DNA of 64,000 nt from Streptomyces sp. NBC_01214. Its GTDB lineage: Bacteria > Actinomycetota > Actinomycetes > Streptomycetales > Streptomycetaceae. The stretch's first letter is position 1, and each line of letters starts with the position of its first letter. Of this stretch, positions 1 to 7,849 are shown piece by piece. The stretch lies in contig NZ_JAPEOS010000002.1 in assembly GCF_026340975.1 (NCBI RefSeq), positions 1,547,001-1,611,000 on the forward strand, in the 5' to 3' direction. The translations under genes were made by a program, and so were the position numbers. The notes below the pieces were generated by a model. It ran no database searches. It saw only the letters and a program-made list of their open reading frames with translations, and was not told the origin of the DNA.

Positions 1-372
1 GCCGGAGTGGCCGTCGCCGCGGACCTCGCCCCGAGCGGCTGCGCCCTCCTCGGCGCGGACCTGGGCGGTTCCGCCGAACGCGTGGCCATGCTGGTCCTCG
101 GGGACGGCAGTGCCTGCCGCACCCTCAAGGCCCCCGGATACCTCGACGAGCGCGCCGCGGCCTTCGACGCGGAGGCCGCCCGCGCGCTGGGCGCCGCCGA
201 CGTGGCCGCGCTGGCCGGGATCGATGCCGCGCTCGCGGCCGAGCTCCAGGCCGCAGGACGGGCCCCCTGGCAGGTGCTGGCCGGCGCCGCCGAGGGCGCG
301 GAGCTGGCGGGGCGCCTGCTGTACGAAGACGCGCCGTACGGCGTGGGGTACTTCGTCGCCGCCTGGTCGTAG
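1..372 (+). CDS. C-terminal part of a dioxygenase-like hypothetical protein (5' end outside window)
   Basis: The reading frame is open from the first base and stops with TAG at 370-372, so only the last 123 residues are present. The fragment is Ala-rich and ends in a conserved-looking YGVGYFVAAWS tail. No catalytic motif can be assigned from this part. In Streptomyces the gene just upstream of miaA is usually annotated as a class III extradiol ring-cleavage dioxygenase subunit B-like protein (recalled gene order), and the fragment's position fits that. The name is therefore context-based. A strong terminator follows at 488-526. Confidence 0.55.
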   Translation, partial: AGVAVAADLAPSGCALLGADLGGSAERVAMLVLGDGSACRTLKAPGYLDERAAAFDAEAARALGAADVAALAGIDAALAAELQAAGRAPWQVLAGAAEGAELAGRLLYEDAPYGVGYFVAAWS

Positions 373-377
373 CTGTT

Positions 378-407
378 CGCAGTCGGTCGCAGTCGGTCGC
401 AGTCGGT
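378..407. repeat. Three exact tandem copies of a 10-bp unit
   Basis: CGCAGTCGGT occurs three times head to tail, immediately after the stop codon of the first gene. It lies outside any gene and before the terminator. No function is evident. Confidence 0.85.
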
Positions 408-487
408 CGTGTCTGCGGGGCGGCCGCGGAGCCGACGGGGACGACGGGGCAGTTCGGGGCGGCCGTAGGGCTCCTCCTGGAACGGCG

Positions 488-526
488 AAGGGGCGCGGGA
501 CCGGTCGTGCCGGTCCCGCGCCCCTT
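488..526. terminator. Bidirectional terminator between convergent genes
   Basis: A perfect 17-bp stem (488-504 with 510-526) closes a 5-nt TCGTG loop and is followed by TTTCC. It lies between the end of the first gene and the end of the reverse-strand antitoxin-like gene, so it can serve both. Confidence 0.85.
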
Positions 527-538
527 TCCCGGACCGCG

Positions 539-784
539 TCAGGAAGCGGCCGGCGGCGTCGGTCCGCCGGGAGCGTCCTTGTGCGCGATCTTCCCCAGGG
601 CGTCCTTCGCCTTGCCCGTTCCGCTCGTGATCTGGCCGCTGTACTTGCCCTTGGTCTTGGAGTCCATGGCCTTGGCCACCTTGTCCAGACTCTCGCCGAT
701 CTTGCCCTCGTGCTGCAGCGCGAGATCGCCGACCTTGTCCTTCGCCGGAGCGAGCTTGGCCTTCAGATTGTCCAGCAGGCCCAT
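539..784 (-). CDS. MT0933-like antitoxin family protein
   Basis: An 81-residue, Lys-rich small protein that begins MGLLDNLKAKLAPAKDKVGD, contains repeated short amphipathic stretches (KIGESLDKVAKAMDSKTKGK) and ends Pro/Ala-rich. Length, opening and Lys/Ala/Gly-rich composition match the actinobacterial MT0933/Rv0909-like antitoxin family (Pfam MT0933_antitox). Family members are called antitoxins because of the mycobacterial Rv0909/Rv0910 pair. No Rv0910-like partner is adjacent here: the only close neighbour is another small protein 23 bp upstream in the same orientation. The toxin-antitoxin role is therefore uncertain. The start ATG is supported by an AAGGTGACC-like sequence just upstream. 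Confidence 0.75.
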   Translation of the reverse strand: MGLLDNLKAKLAPAKDKVGDLALQHEGKIGESLDKVAKAMDSKTKGKYSGQITSGTGKAKDALGKIAHKDAPGGPTPPAAS

Positions 785-807
785 GGGTCACCTTCCGTTG
801 GCGGTCG

Positions 808-1017
808 CTACGTGCGGGCGCCCTCGCCGGTCTCGCTGTCCGCTGCCACCGGGGCCGCCTGCTGCTTCGGAATCTCCACGACTCCCGCCTCCGGAGACTT
901 CTCGGCAACAGGCTCGGCCCCTTCGGCCGTGCCGGACTCCGCCGTCAGGTCCTCCGCCGTGACCTCCTCGGTCACGGCTACGTCCTTACGACGAAAAAAC
1001 CGATCAAAAACGCCCAT
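808..1017 (-). CDS. Small acidic hypothetical protein
   Basis: A 69-residue protein beginning MGVFDRFFRRKDVAVTEEV, with a short basic and hydrophobic N-terminus followed by a long Glu/Ala/Thr-rich tail with no predicted fold. A longer in-frame start exists upstream, but the ATG at 1017 is preceded by GGGAG at good spacing and gives the N-terminus typical of this Streptomyces family (MGVFxRxFRR). It is in the same orientation as the antitoxin-like gene 23 bp downstream, so the two are probably cotranscribed. The amphipathic FDRFFRRK start could touch membrane; this is inference. No function is known to me. It is divergent from miaA. Confidence 0.65.
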   Translation of the reverse strand: MGVFDRFFRRKDVAVTEEVTAEDLTAESGTAEGAEPVAEKSPEAGVVEIPKQQAAPVAADSETGEGART

Positions 1018-1202
1018 GTCTACTCCCGTAACGTTACTCGTGTGAGTGAAGTTCCGTGTCGACCCGACCGGCCTGCGCCGGGCGTACGCAGGGCGCATGT
1101 CCGGCCGGAACCTCGCCAGGGCAACGACCCCGACCCCGCCCCGTCACGTCGCTCGATCGGGTACATGGCCGCGTCTTGACCAGGGGCTGCGAGACTGGGG
1201 CG

Positions 1203-2141
1203 GTGAGGAATGCAGCCCCCGCCCCGCGGGTCATCGCCGTCGTAGGTCCCACCGCGGCAGGAAAGTCCGACCTGGGCGTCGCCCTGGCCCGCCACTTCGA
1301 CGGCGAAGTCGTCAACGCCGACTCCATGCAGCTGTACCGGGGGATGGACATCGGTACCGCCAAGCTGACGACCGAGGAGCGCGGCGGCGTGCCGCACCAC
1401 CTCCTCGACATCTGGGACGTCACCGACACCGCCAACGTCGCCGAGTACCAGCGGCTGGCCCGGTTGGAGATCGACAAACTGCTCGCCGAGGGCCGCACCC
1501 CCGTCCTCGTCGGCGGATCCGGCCTGTACGTCCGCGGCGCCCTGGACGTCATGGAGTTCCCCGGTACCGACCCCGAAGTGCGGGCCCGACTGGAGGAGGA
1601 GCTCGCGCTCCGAGGCTCCGGCGCCCTGCACGCCCGGCTCGCCGCCGCCGACCCGGCCGCCGCGCAGGCCATCCTGCCCAGCAACGGCCGCCGCATCGTC
1701 CGCGCGCTCGAAGTGATCGAGATCACGGGGCGCCCCTTCACGGCCAACCTGCCCGGCCACGATTCGGTTTACGACACCGTGCAGATCGGCGTCGACGTGG
1801 CCCGCCCGGAGCTCGACGAGCGGATCGCACTGCGGGTCGACCGGATGTGGGAGGCCGGGCTGGTGGACGAGGTCCGCGCACTGGAGGCCCGCGGGCTGCG
1901 CGACGGAATCACCGCCTCCAGGGCGCTCGGCTACCAGCAGGTCCTGGCCGCGCTCGCCGGTGAGTGCACCGAGGACGAGGCCCGGGCCGAGACCGTCCGG
2001 GCGACCAAGCGGTTCGCCCGCCGCCAGGACTCCTGGTTCCGCCGCGACCCGCGCGTGCACTGGCTCAGCGGGGCCGTCGCCGACCGGGGGGAACTCCTCG
2101 GACTCGCGCAGTCGTTGGTCGAACGAGCGGTCACAGCCTGA
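1203..2141 (+). CDS. miaA: tRNA dimethylallyltransferase MiaA
   Basis: Transfers a dimethylallyl group from DMAPP to N6 of A37 in tRNAs that read UNN codons, the first step of ms2i6A synthesis, in the cytoplasm. The 312-residue product has the P-loop GPTAAGKS at residues 15-22, the following DSMQLYRGMDIGTAKLT substrate-binding segment, and LVGGSGLYVRG in the centre, all standard MiaA motifs. The GTG at 1203 is chosen because it sits directly before the conserved VIAVVGPTAAGKS strand and gives the usual family length. Upstream extension would add an unconserved Arg/Pro-rich leader. The downstream membrane gene and dapF follow in the same direction. Normal length, no damage. Confidence 0.97.
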   Translation: MRNAAPAPRVIAVVGPTAAGKSDLGVALARHFDGEVVNADSMQLYRGMDIGTAKLTTEERGGVPHHLLDIWDVTDTANVAEYQRLARLEIDKLLAEGRTPVLVGGSGLYVRGALDVMEFPGTDPEVRARLEEELALRGSGALHARLAAADPAAAQAILPSNGRRIVRALEVIEITGRPFTANLPGHDSVYDTVQIGVDVARPELDERIALRVDRMWEAGLVDEVRALEARGLRDGITASRALGYQQVLAALAGECTEDEARAETVRATKRFARRQDSWFRRDPRVHWLSGAVADRGELLGLAQSLVERAVTA

Positions 2142-2210
2142 TCACGTGATGGCATCGGGACGCCTCACGCGCCAGTTGCGGGGCCGGGGGCGTGCCATCA
2201 TCAAACTCCA

Positions 2211-2228
2211 GCAGGTGCGATCACCTGC
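2211..2228. promoter_or_regulatory. Inverted repeat upstream of the small membrane protein gene
   Basis: GCAGGTG and CACCTGC flank a CGAT spacer (perfect 7+4+7), 40 bp before the GTG start at 2268. It could be an operator or a short hairpin. A separate palindrome, ATCACGTGAT, overlaps the miaA stop codon at 2141-2150. Confidence 0.45.
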
Positions 2229-2267
2229 GATGAACGGCGGCGTACTGAGTCCGAGTGGGGAGGGCGC

Positions 2268-2795
2268 GTGGCGATGGAGGCCGGCCCTCGCGACACCGGG
2301 CGGGACGATACCCGGAGGGAAGCGGATCCGATGCTTCTGGACGGGGCGGACGATACGGACGGGCCCGCAGGGCTCGGGCTGCCCGCCGACCCGGCGCGAC
2401 TGACCCCGGACGGCCCGGACACCCCGGACTCCGCCGAGGCGGAAGCCGCCGCCGGACCCGAGTTCGAGGTCGAACTGCGCCCGCAGCGCCGCCTGCGCCT
2501 GTGGCAGATCGCCCCCATCGCGATGCTGGCCGCCACCGGTTCGCTGATGTTCGCCTTCCCGCTCGCCTTCGAGTTCGGCGACGGCGGTGCCGTCGTCGCC
2601 ATGCTCGGCTTCCTGATCAGCTGCTGCGCCGGAGGCTGGGGAATGATGGCCGCCCGACGGGTCGGCTACACGTGGCCCGGCCTCCCGGCCCGGGGGAGCG
2701 GCCGCCGCCCGGACTGGCGCATGGCCGCGCTGTACGCCGTCGTCACACTGGCCGTCGTAGGCCTCGCCGTGTACCGGGTCGCCCGGCTCCGCTGA
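2268..2795 (+). CDS. Small integral membrane protein of unknown function
   Basis: The protein has 175 residues. The first ~70 are acidic, Asp/Gly/Pro-rich and probably disordered. Three hydrophobic segments follow (about residues 80-100, 107-130 and 150-170: IAPIAMLAATGSLMFAF, VAMLGFLISCCAGGWGMMAA, YAVVTLAVVGLAVY). GTG at 2268 follows GGGGAGGG at good spacing. It ends on basic residues after the last segment. It lies between miaA and dapF in the same orientation, a conserved position in Streptomyces, but I recognise no domain that assigns a function. Confidence 0.8.
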   Translation: MAMEAGPRDTGRDDTRREADPMLLDGADDTDGPAGLGLPADPARLTPDGPDTPDSAEAEAAAGPEFEVELRPQRRLRLWQIAPIAMLAATGSLMFAFPLAFEFGDGGAVVAMLGFLISCCAGGWGMMAARRVGYTWPGLPARGSGRRPDWRMAALYAVVTLAVVGLAVYRVARLR

Positions 2796-2853
2796 CCGCC
2801 CTTCGTCTGGTTCCGCCCTTCGGACGGTGCGACGCCCCTGAGCTGGGGCTCGG

Positions 2854-2859
2854 TACGAT
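2854..2859 (+). promoter_or_regulatory. -10 element TACGAT of a probable leaderless dapF promoter
   Basis: TACGAT ends 6 nt before the dapF GTG at 2866 and no Shine-Dalgarno sequence is present. This spacing would place the transcript start on the start codon. The -35 region is weak. Confidence 0.5.
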
Positions 2860-2865
2860 GGGCCG

Positions 2866-3741
2866 GTGACGCAGACCACCCTCTCCTTCCTCAAGGGCCA
2901 CGGCACCGAGAACGACTTCGTGATCGTCCCGGACCCGGACAACGCCATCGAGCTGCCCGCGTCCGCCGTCGCGAAGCTCTGCGACCGGCGCGCCGGGATC
3001 GGCGCCGACGGCGTCCTGCACGTCGTCCGGTCCGCTGCGCACCCCGAGGCCGCGCACCTGGCCGACGAGGCGGAGTGGTTCATGGACTACCGCAACAGCG
3101 ACGGCTCCATCGCCGAGATGTGCGGCAACGGCGTGCGCGTCTTCGCCCGCTACCTCCAGTACGCCGGACACGTCGAGCCCGGCGACCTCGCCGTCGCCAC
3201 CCGCGGGGGCGTCAAGCGGGTGCACCTCGACAAGAAGGGCGACGTCACCGTCTCCATGGGCCGCGCCGAGCTGCCCGCCGGCGAGGTCACGGTCAGCGTC
3301 GACGCCCGGAGCTGGACCGCGCGGAACGTGAACATGGGGAACCCGCACGCGGTGGCCTTCGTGGAGAGCCTCGACCACGCCGGGAACCTGTTCGCCGCCC
3401 CCGCGTTCAGCCCGGAGTCCGCCTACCCGGCCGGGGTCAACGTCGAGTTCGTCGTCGACCGCGGCCCCCGGCACGTCGCCATGCGCGTCCACGAGCGCGG
3501 CTCCGGCGAGACCCGCTCCTGCGGCACCGGCGCCTGCGCCGTCGCCGTGGCCGCCATCCGCCGCGACGGCGTCGACCCGGCCGTCACCGGCGAACCGGTC
3601 GCGTACACCGTCGACCTCCCCGGCGGAACCCTGATCATCACCGAACACCCCGACGGGCAGATCGACATGACCGGACCGGCCGTGATCGTGGCTGCTGGGG
3701 AGTTCGACGGGTCCTGGCTCACCGAAACGGCTTTCGGCTAG
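2866..3741 (+). CDS. dapF: Diaminopimelate epimerase DapF
   Basis: Converts LL-diaminopimelate to meso-diaminopimelate for lysine synthesis. The 291-residue product has both catalytic cysteines in their motifs: EMCGNGVR (Cys86) and SCGTGACAVA (Cys219). The N-terminal FLKGHGTENDFVIV and the NMGNPHAV segment are also family hallmarks. Streptomyces peptidoglycan uses LL-DAP, so here the enzyme mainly serves lysine. Start GTG 2866 is fixed by the conserved N-terminus. There is no ribosome binding site; a TACGAT box 6 nt upstream suggests leaderless translation. Length is normal. Confidence 0.97.
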   Translation: MTQTTLSFLKGHGTENDFVIVPDPDNAIELPASAVAKLCDRRAGIGADGVLHVVRSAAHPEAAHLADEAEWFMDYRNSDGSIAEMCGNGVRVFARYLQYAGHVEPGDLAVATRGGVKRVHLDKKGDVTVSMGRAELPAGEVTVSVDARSWTARNVNMGNPHAVAFVESLDHAGNLFAAPAFSPESAYPAGVNVEFVVDRGPRHVAMRVHERGSGETRSCGTGACAVAVAAIRRDGVDPAVTGEPVAYTVDLPGGTLIITEHPDGQIDMTGPAVIVAAGEFDGSWLTETAFG

Positions 3742-3881
3742 AGCTTCCCTCTAACGGGTGATCCGTTTCACGCTGAGCGAGAGGTGGACTGCGCCACGTG
3801 GTGGGGTCGGTAACATCAGGCACCGGCCCTGAGGGCTCACCCCATGCCCACCACCGCCGGTCGAAGCCGCCGGAGGTGCCC

Positions 3882-5963
3882 ATGAGTGCAGAGGCCACGA
3901 ACCCCGAAGCACACCCCGAAGCGCGCCCTGAGCTCCGCAGACGGGGTCGGACCAGGCTCGATCTGCGCCGGCTCGGGCGCGCGGCCCTGCTCGGGCCGAC
4001 GTCACGAGACCGGCTTCCGGACGCGATCGGCCACGTTGCCGAGGCCCACCGCGCCCACCACCCGGACGCCGATTTGTCCGTTCTGCGCCGCGCTTATCTC
4101 CTCGCGGAGACCTCGCACCGCGGCCAGATGCGAAAAAGTGGTGAGCCGTACATCACACATCCACTCGCCGTCACCCTGATCCTCGCCGAACTCGGCGCCG
4201 AAACCACGACCTTGACGGCCTCTCTGCTCCACGACACCGTCGAGGACACCGAGGTGACCCTCGACCAGGTCCGGGCGGAGTTCGGTGACGAGGTGTGCTT
4301 CATCGTCGACGGCGTCACCAAGGTGGAGAAGATCGACTACGGCGCCGCCGCCGAACCCGAGACCTTCCGCAAGATGCTCGTCGCCACCGGCAACGACGTC
4401 CGCGTCATGTCCATCAAACTCGCCGACCGGCTGCACAACATGCGCACGCTGGGCGTGATGCGCCCCGAGAAGCAGGCCCGCATCGCCAAGGTCACCCGCG
4501 ACGTGCTCATCCCGCTGGCCGAACGGCTCGGCGTCCAGGCCCTCAAGACCGAGCTGGAAGACCTCGTCTTCGCGATCCTGCACCCCGAGGAGTACGAGAG
4601 CACCCGCGCGCTCATCGCCGCCCACGCGGGGGAACGCGACCCGCTGCCCACCATCGCCGACTCCGTACGGGGCGTCCTGCGCGACGCCGGCATCGCCGCC
4701 GAAGTAGAGGTCCGGCCGCGGCACTTCGTCTCCGTCCACCGCATCTCCCGCACCCGCGGCGAACTGCGCGGCTCCGACTTCGGCCGCATCCTCGTCCTCG
4801 TCGGCGAGAACGCCGACTGCTACGCCGTGCTCGGCGAGCTGCACACCTGCTTCACCCCGGTCGTCTCGGAGTTCAAGGACTTCATCGCCACCCCGAAGTT
4901 CAACCTCTACCAGTCGCTGCACACCGCCTTCGCCACCCCCGAGGGCTACGTGGCCGAGGTCATCGTGCGGACCCGGCAGATGCACCGCGTTGCCGAGGCC
5001 GGCGTGGTCGCCCTCGGCAATCCGTACGCCACCGCGACGCCCGATGCCGCCGCCGACCCGGACGAGGAGCGCGTGGACCCCACGCGGCCCGGCTGGCTGT
5101 CCCGACTGCTCGACTGGCAGCAGTCCGCGCCCGACCCCGACACCTTCTGGACCGTGCTCCGGGCGGAGCTGGCCCAGGACCGGGAGATCACCGTGTTCCG
5201 GGCCGACGGGGGCACGCTGGGCCTGCCGGCCGGGGCCAGCTGTATCGACGCCGCCTACGCGCAGCACGGCGGGGCGGCCCACGGCTGTATCGGCGCCCGC
5301 GTCAACGGGCGCCTCACCTCGCTGTCCTCCGTACTGTCCGACGGGGACACCGTCCAGCTGCTGCTCGCGCAGGACGCCTCCTCCGGACCCGCCGCCGAGT
5401 GGCTGGACCACGCGCGGACCCCTGCCGCCCGGATCGCCATCAGCAGCTGGCTCGAATCCCATCCCGACCGCGCCATGGCCACCACCTCGGCCGCCCGGGC
5501 ACCGCTCTCGGTGGTCGGGGCCCGCGGCGGCGGGGCCAACGCCGTCGCCGACCTGCCGGACGCCACCGTGCGGCTGGCCGGGTGCTGCACCCCGGTGCCA
5601 CCGGACGCCGTCGCCGGGTTCCTGGTCCGCGGCGGGGCCGTCACCGTGCACCGCATCCACTGCGCGGCGGTGGCGCAGATGCGCGCCGTGGGGCGCACCT
5701 CCGTCGCCGTGCACTGGCGGGCGACGGCGGACTGCCGGGTCACCCTGCGCGCTGAATCGTTCGGCCGCCCGCACCTGCTGGCCGATCTGACCGAGGCCAT
5801 CGCCCGCGAGGGGGTCGAAGTGGTCTCCGCGACCGTGGAGCCGCCGGTCGAGCAGCGGGTCCGGCACAGCTACACCCTGCAGCTGCCCGACGCGGCAGGG
5901 CTGCCCGCGCTGATGCGGGCGATGCGGGACGTGCCGGGCGTGTACGACGTCAGCCGGGTGTAG
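3882..5963 (+). CDS. rshA: RelA/SpoT homologue (second Rsh protein, (p)ppGpp hydrolase/synthetase family)
   Basis: A 693-residue long-form RSH protein in the position of S. coelicolor rshA (recalled as SCO5794). The N-terminal HD hydrolase domain is intact, with ITHPLAVTLIL, LLHDTVEDT (near residue 116), VDGVTKVEKIDY and KLADRLHNMRTLG. The synthetase domain follows (about 250-390) with SDFGRILVLV, FKDFIATPKFNLYQSLHT (near 340) and RTRQMHRVAEAG. A TGS domain (about 430-495) and a C-terminal ACT domain (about 615-690) complete it. The synthetase motif reads NLYQSLHT where the family usually has NGYQSLHT, and the HWxYK segment after the RT motif is replaced, so synthesis may be weak or altered. 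ATG 3882 follows GGAGG; a longer upstream frame lacks a site. Confidence 0.93.
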   Translation: MSAEATNPEAHPEARPELRRRGRTRLDLRRLGRAALLGPTSRDRLPDAIGHVAEAHRAHHPDADLSVLRRAYLLAETSHRGQMRKSGEPYITHPLAVTLILAELGAETTTLTASLLHDTVEDTEVTLDQVRAEFGDEVCFIVDGVTKVEKIDYGAAAEPETFRKMLVATGNDVRVMSIKLADRLHNMRTLGVMRPEKQARIAKVTRDVLIPLAERLGVQALKTELEDLVFAILHPEEYESTRALIAAHAGERDPLPTIADSVRGVLRDAGIAAEVEVRPRHFVSVHRISRTRGELRGSDFGRILVLVGENADCYAVLGELHTCFTPVVSEFKDFIATPKFNLYQSLHTAFATPEGYVAEVIVRTRQMHRVAEAGVVALGNPYATATPDAAADPDEERVDPTRPGWLSRLLDWQQSAPDPDTFWTVLRAELAQDREITVFRADGGTLGLPAGASCIDAAYAQHGGAAHGCIGARVNGRLTSLSSVLSDGDTVQLLLAQDASSGPAAEWLDHARTPAARIAISSWLESHPDRAMATTSAARAPLSVVGARGGGANAVADLPDATVRLAGCCTPVPPDAVAGFLVRGGAVTVHRIHCAAVAQMRAVGRTSVAVHWRATADCRVTLRAESFGRPHLLADLTEAIAREGVEVVSATVEPPVEQRVRHSYTLQLPDAAGLPALMRAMRDVPGVYDVSRV

Positions 5964-6004
5964 AAGCGGGCCGGGCCCAGACACGGGACCAGACGCGGGC
6001 CGGG

Positions 6005-6052
6005 TTCACACGCGGGCTCACACGCGGGTTCACACGCGGGCTCATATGCGTG
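6005..6052. repeat. 12-bp tandem repeat, four copies
   Basis: Units TTCACACGCGGG and CTCACACGCGGG alternate at 6005, 6017 and 6029, with a diverged fourth copy CTCATATGCGTG at 6041. It is equally a 24-bp unit repeated twice. It lies in the 243-bp gap between rshA and the metallopeptidase gene. The rest of that gap is GC-rich with no clear terminator. Confidence 0.8.
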
Positions 6053-6206
6053 CCGGACGCAGACGCCGGGCGCGTGCAGACAGGGCCCGGTGCCGACGTG
6101 GCCGGGTGTGCGGACGTAGGCCGGAACGGCTCCGGAAGGCCCCGTTCGGGTGGACCCGTCGCGCGCCGTACGCGGCCGTGTGGCGGGCGCTGGTAAGCGG
6201 TGGTGG

Positions 6207-7709
6207 ATGCAGCTCTCCTCCCCGCGCCTGCGCGCCACCCTGCTCGCCGCGGCCTCGCTCACCCTCGTCGCCGCCGTCCTGCCCCCACCGACGCCGCTGG
6301 GCATCGGCGACCGGCTCTTCCCGGAGCTCGGGAACCCCGGGTACGACGTGCTCTCGTACGACCTGTCCTTCGACTACAAGGACAACCTGAACCCGCTCGA
6401 CGCGGTCACCGTCATCGACGCCCGCGCCCTGGAGCGGCTGGAGCGCATCAATCTGGACTTCACCCACGGCAAGGTGGCGTCCGCCGAGGTCAACGGGGAG
6501 CCGGCGCGGTTCGAGAGCGTGGCCGAGGACCTGGTGCTCACGCCCGCGCGCCCGGTGGCGGACAACATGCCGCTGCACATCACCATCCGGCACACCAGCG
6601 ATCCGCGCGGCCGCGGCGACGGCGGCTGGGTGCCCACGGAGGACGGCCTGGCCATGGCCAACCAGGCCGACGCCGCGCACCGCGTCTTCCCCTGCAACGA
6701 CCACCCCGCCGACAAGGCGTTCTTCACCTTCCGGATCACGGCCCCGGCCGGTCTCACGGCCGTCGCCAACGGGGAGTCGGTGGCCCCCGCCGTGCGCCTC
6801 GGCCCCACGACGACCTGGACGTACCGCACCCGGCACCCGATGGCCACCGAGCTGGCCCAGGTCTCGGTGGGCCGCTCCGCGGTCGTGCACGGCACCGGAC
6901 CGCACGGTCTGCCGCTGCGCGACGTGGTGCCCGCTCAGGACAGGGAGCGGCTGGATCCCTGGCTGAAGAAGACCGCGGGCCACATCGCGTGGATGGAGGA
7001 GCGGGTCGGCCGCTACCCCTTCGAGAACTACGGGGTGCTGATCGCGCGGGCCACGACCGGATTCGAGCTGGAGACGCAGACCCTCTCGCTCTTCGAGAGC
7101 GCCCTGTTCGCGGGCGAGGGCTACCCCGACTGGTACGTCGAGTCCGTGATGGTCCACGAGCTCGCCCACCAGTGGTTCGGCGACAGCGTCACCCCGCGGA
7201 CCTGGTCCGACCTGTGGCTCAACGAGGGACACGCCACCTGGTACGAGGCCCTGTACGCGGACGGGCTCGGCAAGTACTCCCTGGAGCGGCGCATGCGCGA
7301 GGCGTACCAGCGATCCGACCAGTGGCGGGCGGCGGGCGGCCCACCGGCCGCTCCGAAGGCCGCCGCACCGGGCGAGAAGATCGGGCTGTTCCGGCCGGTG
7401 GTCTACGACGGGTCCGCACTGATCCTCTACGCCCTGCGGCAGGAGATCGGCACCGAGGCCTTCGAGAAGATCGAGCGGCGCTGGGTCGCGGAGAACCGGG
7501 ACGGGATCGCCGGGACGGCCGACTTCGTACGCCTGGCCTCGCAGGAGGCGGGCCGCGACCTCACGGTCTTCCTGGAGCCCTGGCTCTACGGGGCCACGAC
7601 CCCGCCGATGCCGGGGCACCCGGAGTGGAGCGGCAAGGCCGCCTCCGGCACGGCGGGCTCCGGCACGGTGGCCTCCGGCAAGGCCGCCGCGGACGGGAGC
7701 GCCCGGTAA
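6207..7709 (+). CDS. Secreted M1 family zinc metallopeptidase
   Basis: An exported aminopeptidase-type protein (500 residues from ATG 6207). A signal peptide spans about residues 1-30 (MQLSSPRLRATLLAAASLTL then VAAVLPPP). The zinc site HELAHQWFGD (about 317-326) is followed 18 residues later by Glu in NEGHATWYE, the HEXXH-X18-E pattern of M1 peptidases. In place of the usual GxMEN exopeptidase motif the protein has TTGFELETQ. The middle carries CNDHPADKAFFTF, also typical of the family. The last ~30 residues are a Gly/Ala/Ser repeat (KAASGTAGSGTVASG). In-frame GTG codons at 6150 and 6180 could be the start; 6207 is chosen because it gives a normal leader, though its GGTGG is very close. Confidence 0.88.
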   Translation: MQLSSPRLRATLLAAASLTLVAAVLPPPTPLGIGDRLFPELGNPGYDVLSYDLSFDYKDNLNPLDAVTVIDARALERLERINLDFTHGKVASAEVNGEPARFESVAEDLVLTPARPVADNMPLHITIRHTSDPRGRGDGGWVPTEDGLAMANQADAAHRVFPCNDHPADKAFFTFRITAPAGLTAVANGESVAPAVRLGPTTTWTYRTRHPMATELAQVSVGRSAVVHGTGPHGLPLRDVVPAQDRERLDPWLKKTAGHIAWMEERVGRYPFENYGVLIARATTGFELETQTLSLFESALFAGEGYPDWYVESVMVHELAHQWFGDSVTPRTWSDLWLNEGHATWYEALYADGLGKYSLERRMREAYQRSDQWRAAGGPPAAPKAAAPGEKIGLFRPVVYDGSALILYALRQEIGTEAFEKIERRWVAENRDGIAGTADFVRLASQEAGRDLTVFLEPWLYGATTPPMPGHPEWSGKAASGTAGSGTVASGKAAADGSAR

Positions 7710-7777
7710 AAGGGTGTGACCGGCGAGGAACGGGCATGTCACCATCGACGGGGCCGCGCGGGGAATCCCCCGGCGGT

Positions 7778-7830
7778 GTGACACGTTGGACGTGACAGTT
7801 GACGTCACAGCTAACGTGACACTGCTATTC
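7778..7830 (+). promoter_or_regulatory. Cluster of GTGACA repeats in the hflX upstream region
   Basis: GTGACA occurs at 7778, 7792 and 7816, with GTCACA at 7804, and the palindrome TGACGTCA at 7800-7807. A TTGACG hexamer lies at 7799-7804, with a weak -10 candidate TGCTAT at 7823-7828 (18-bp spacer). Two more GTGAC/GTCAC words lie at 7716 and 7737. This reads as a regulated promoter for hflX; no regulator can be named. Confidence 0.45.
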
Positions 7831-7849
7831 GAATCGACGTAAGGATCCA

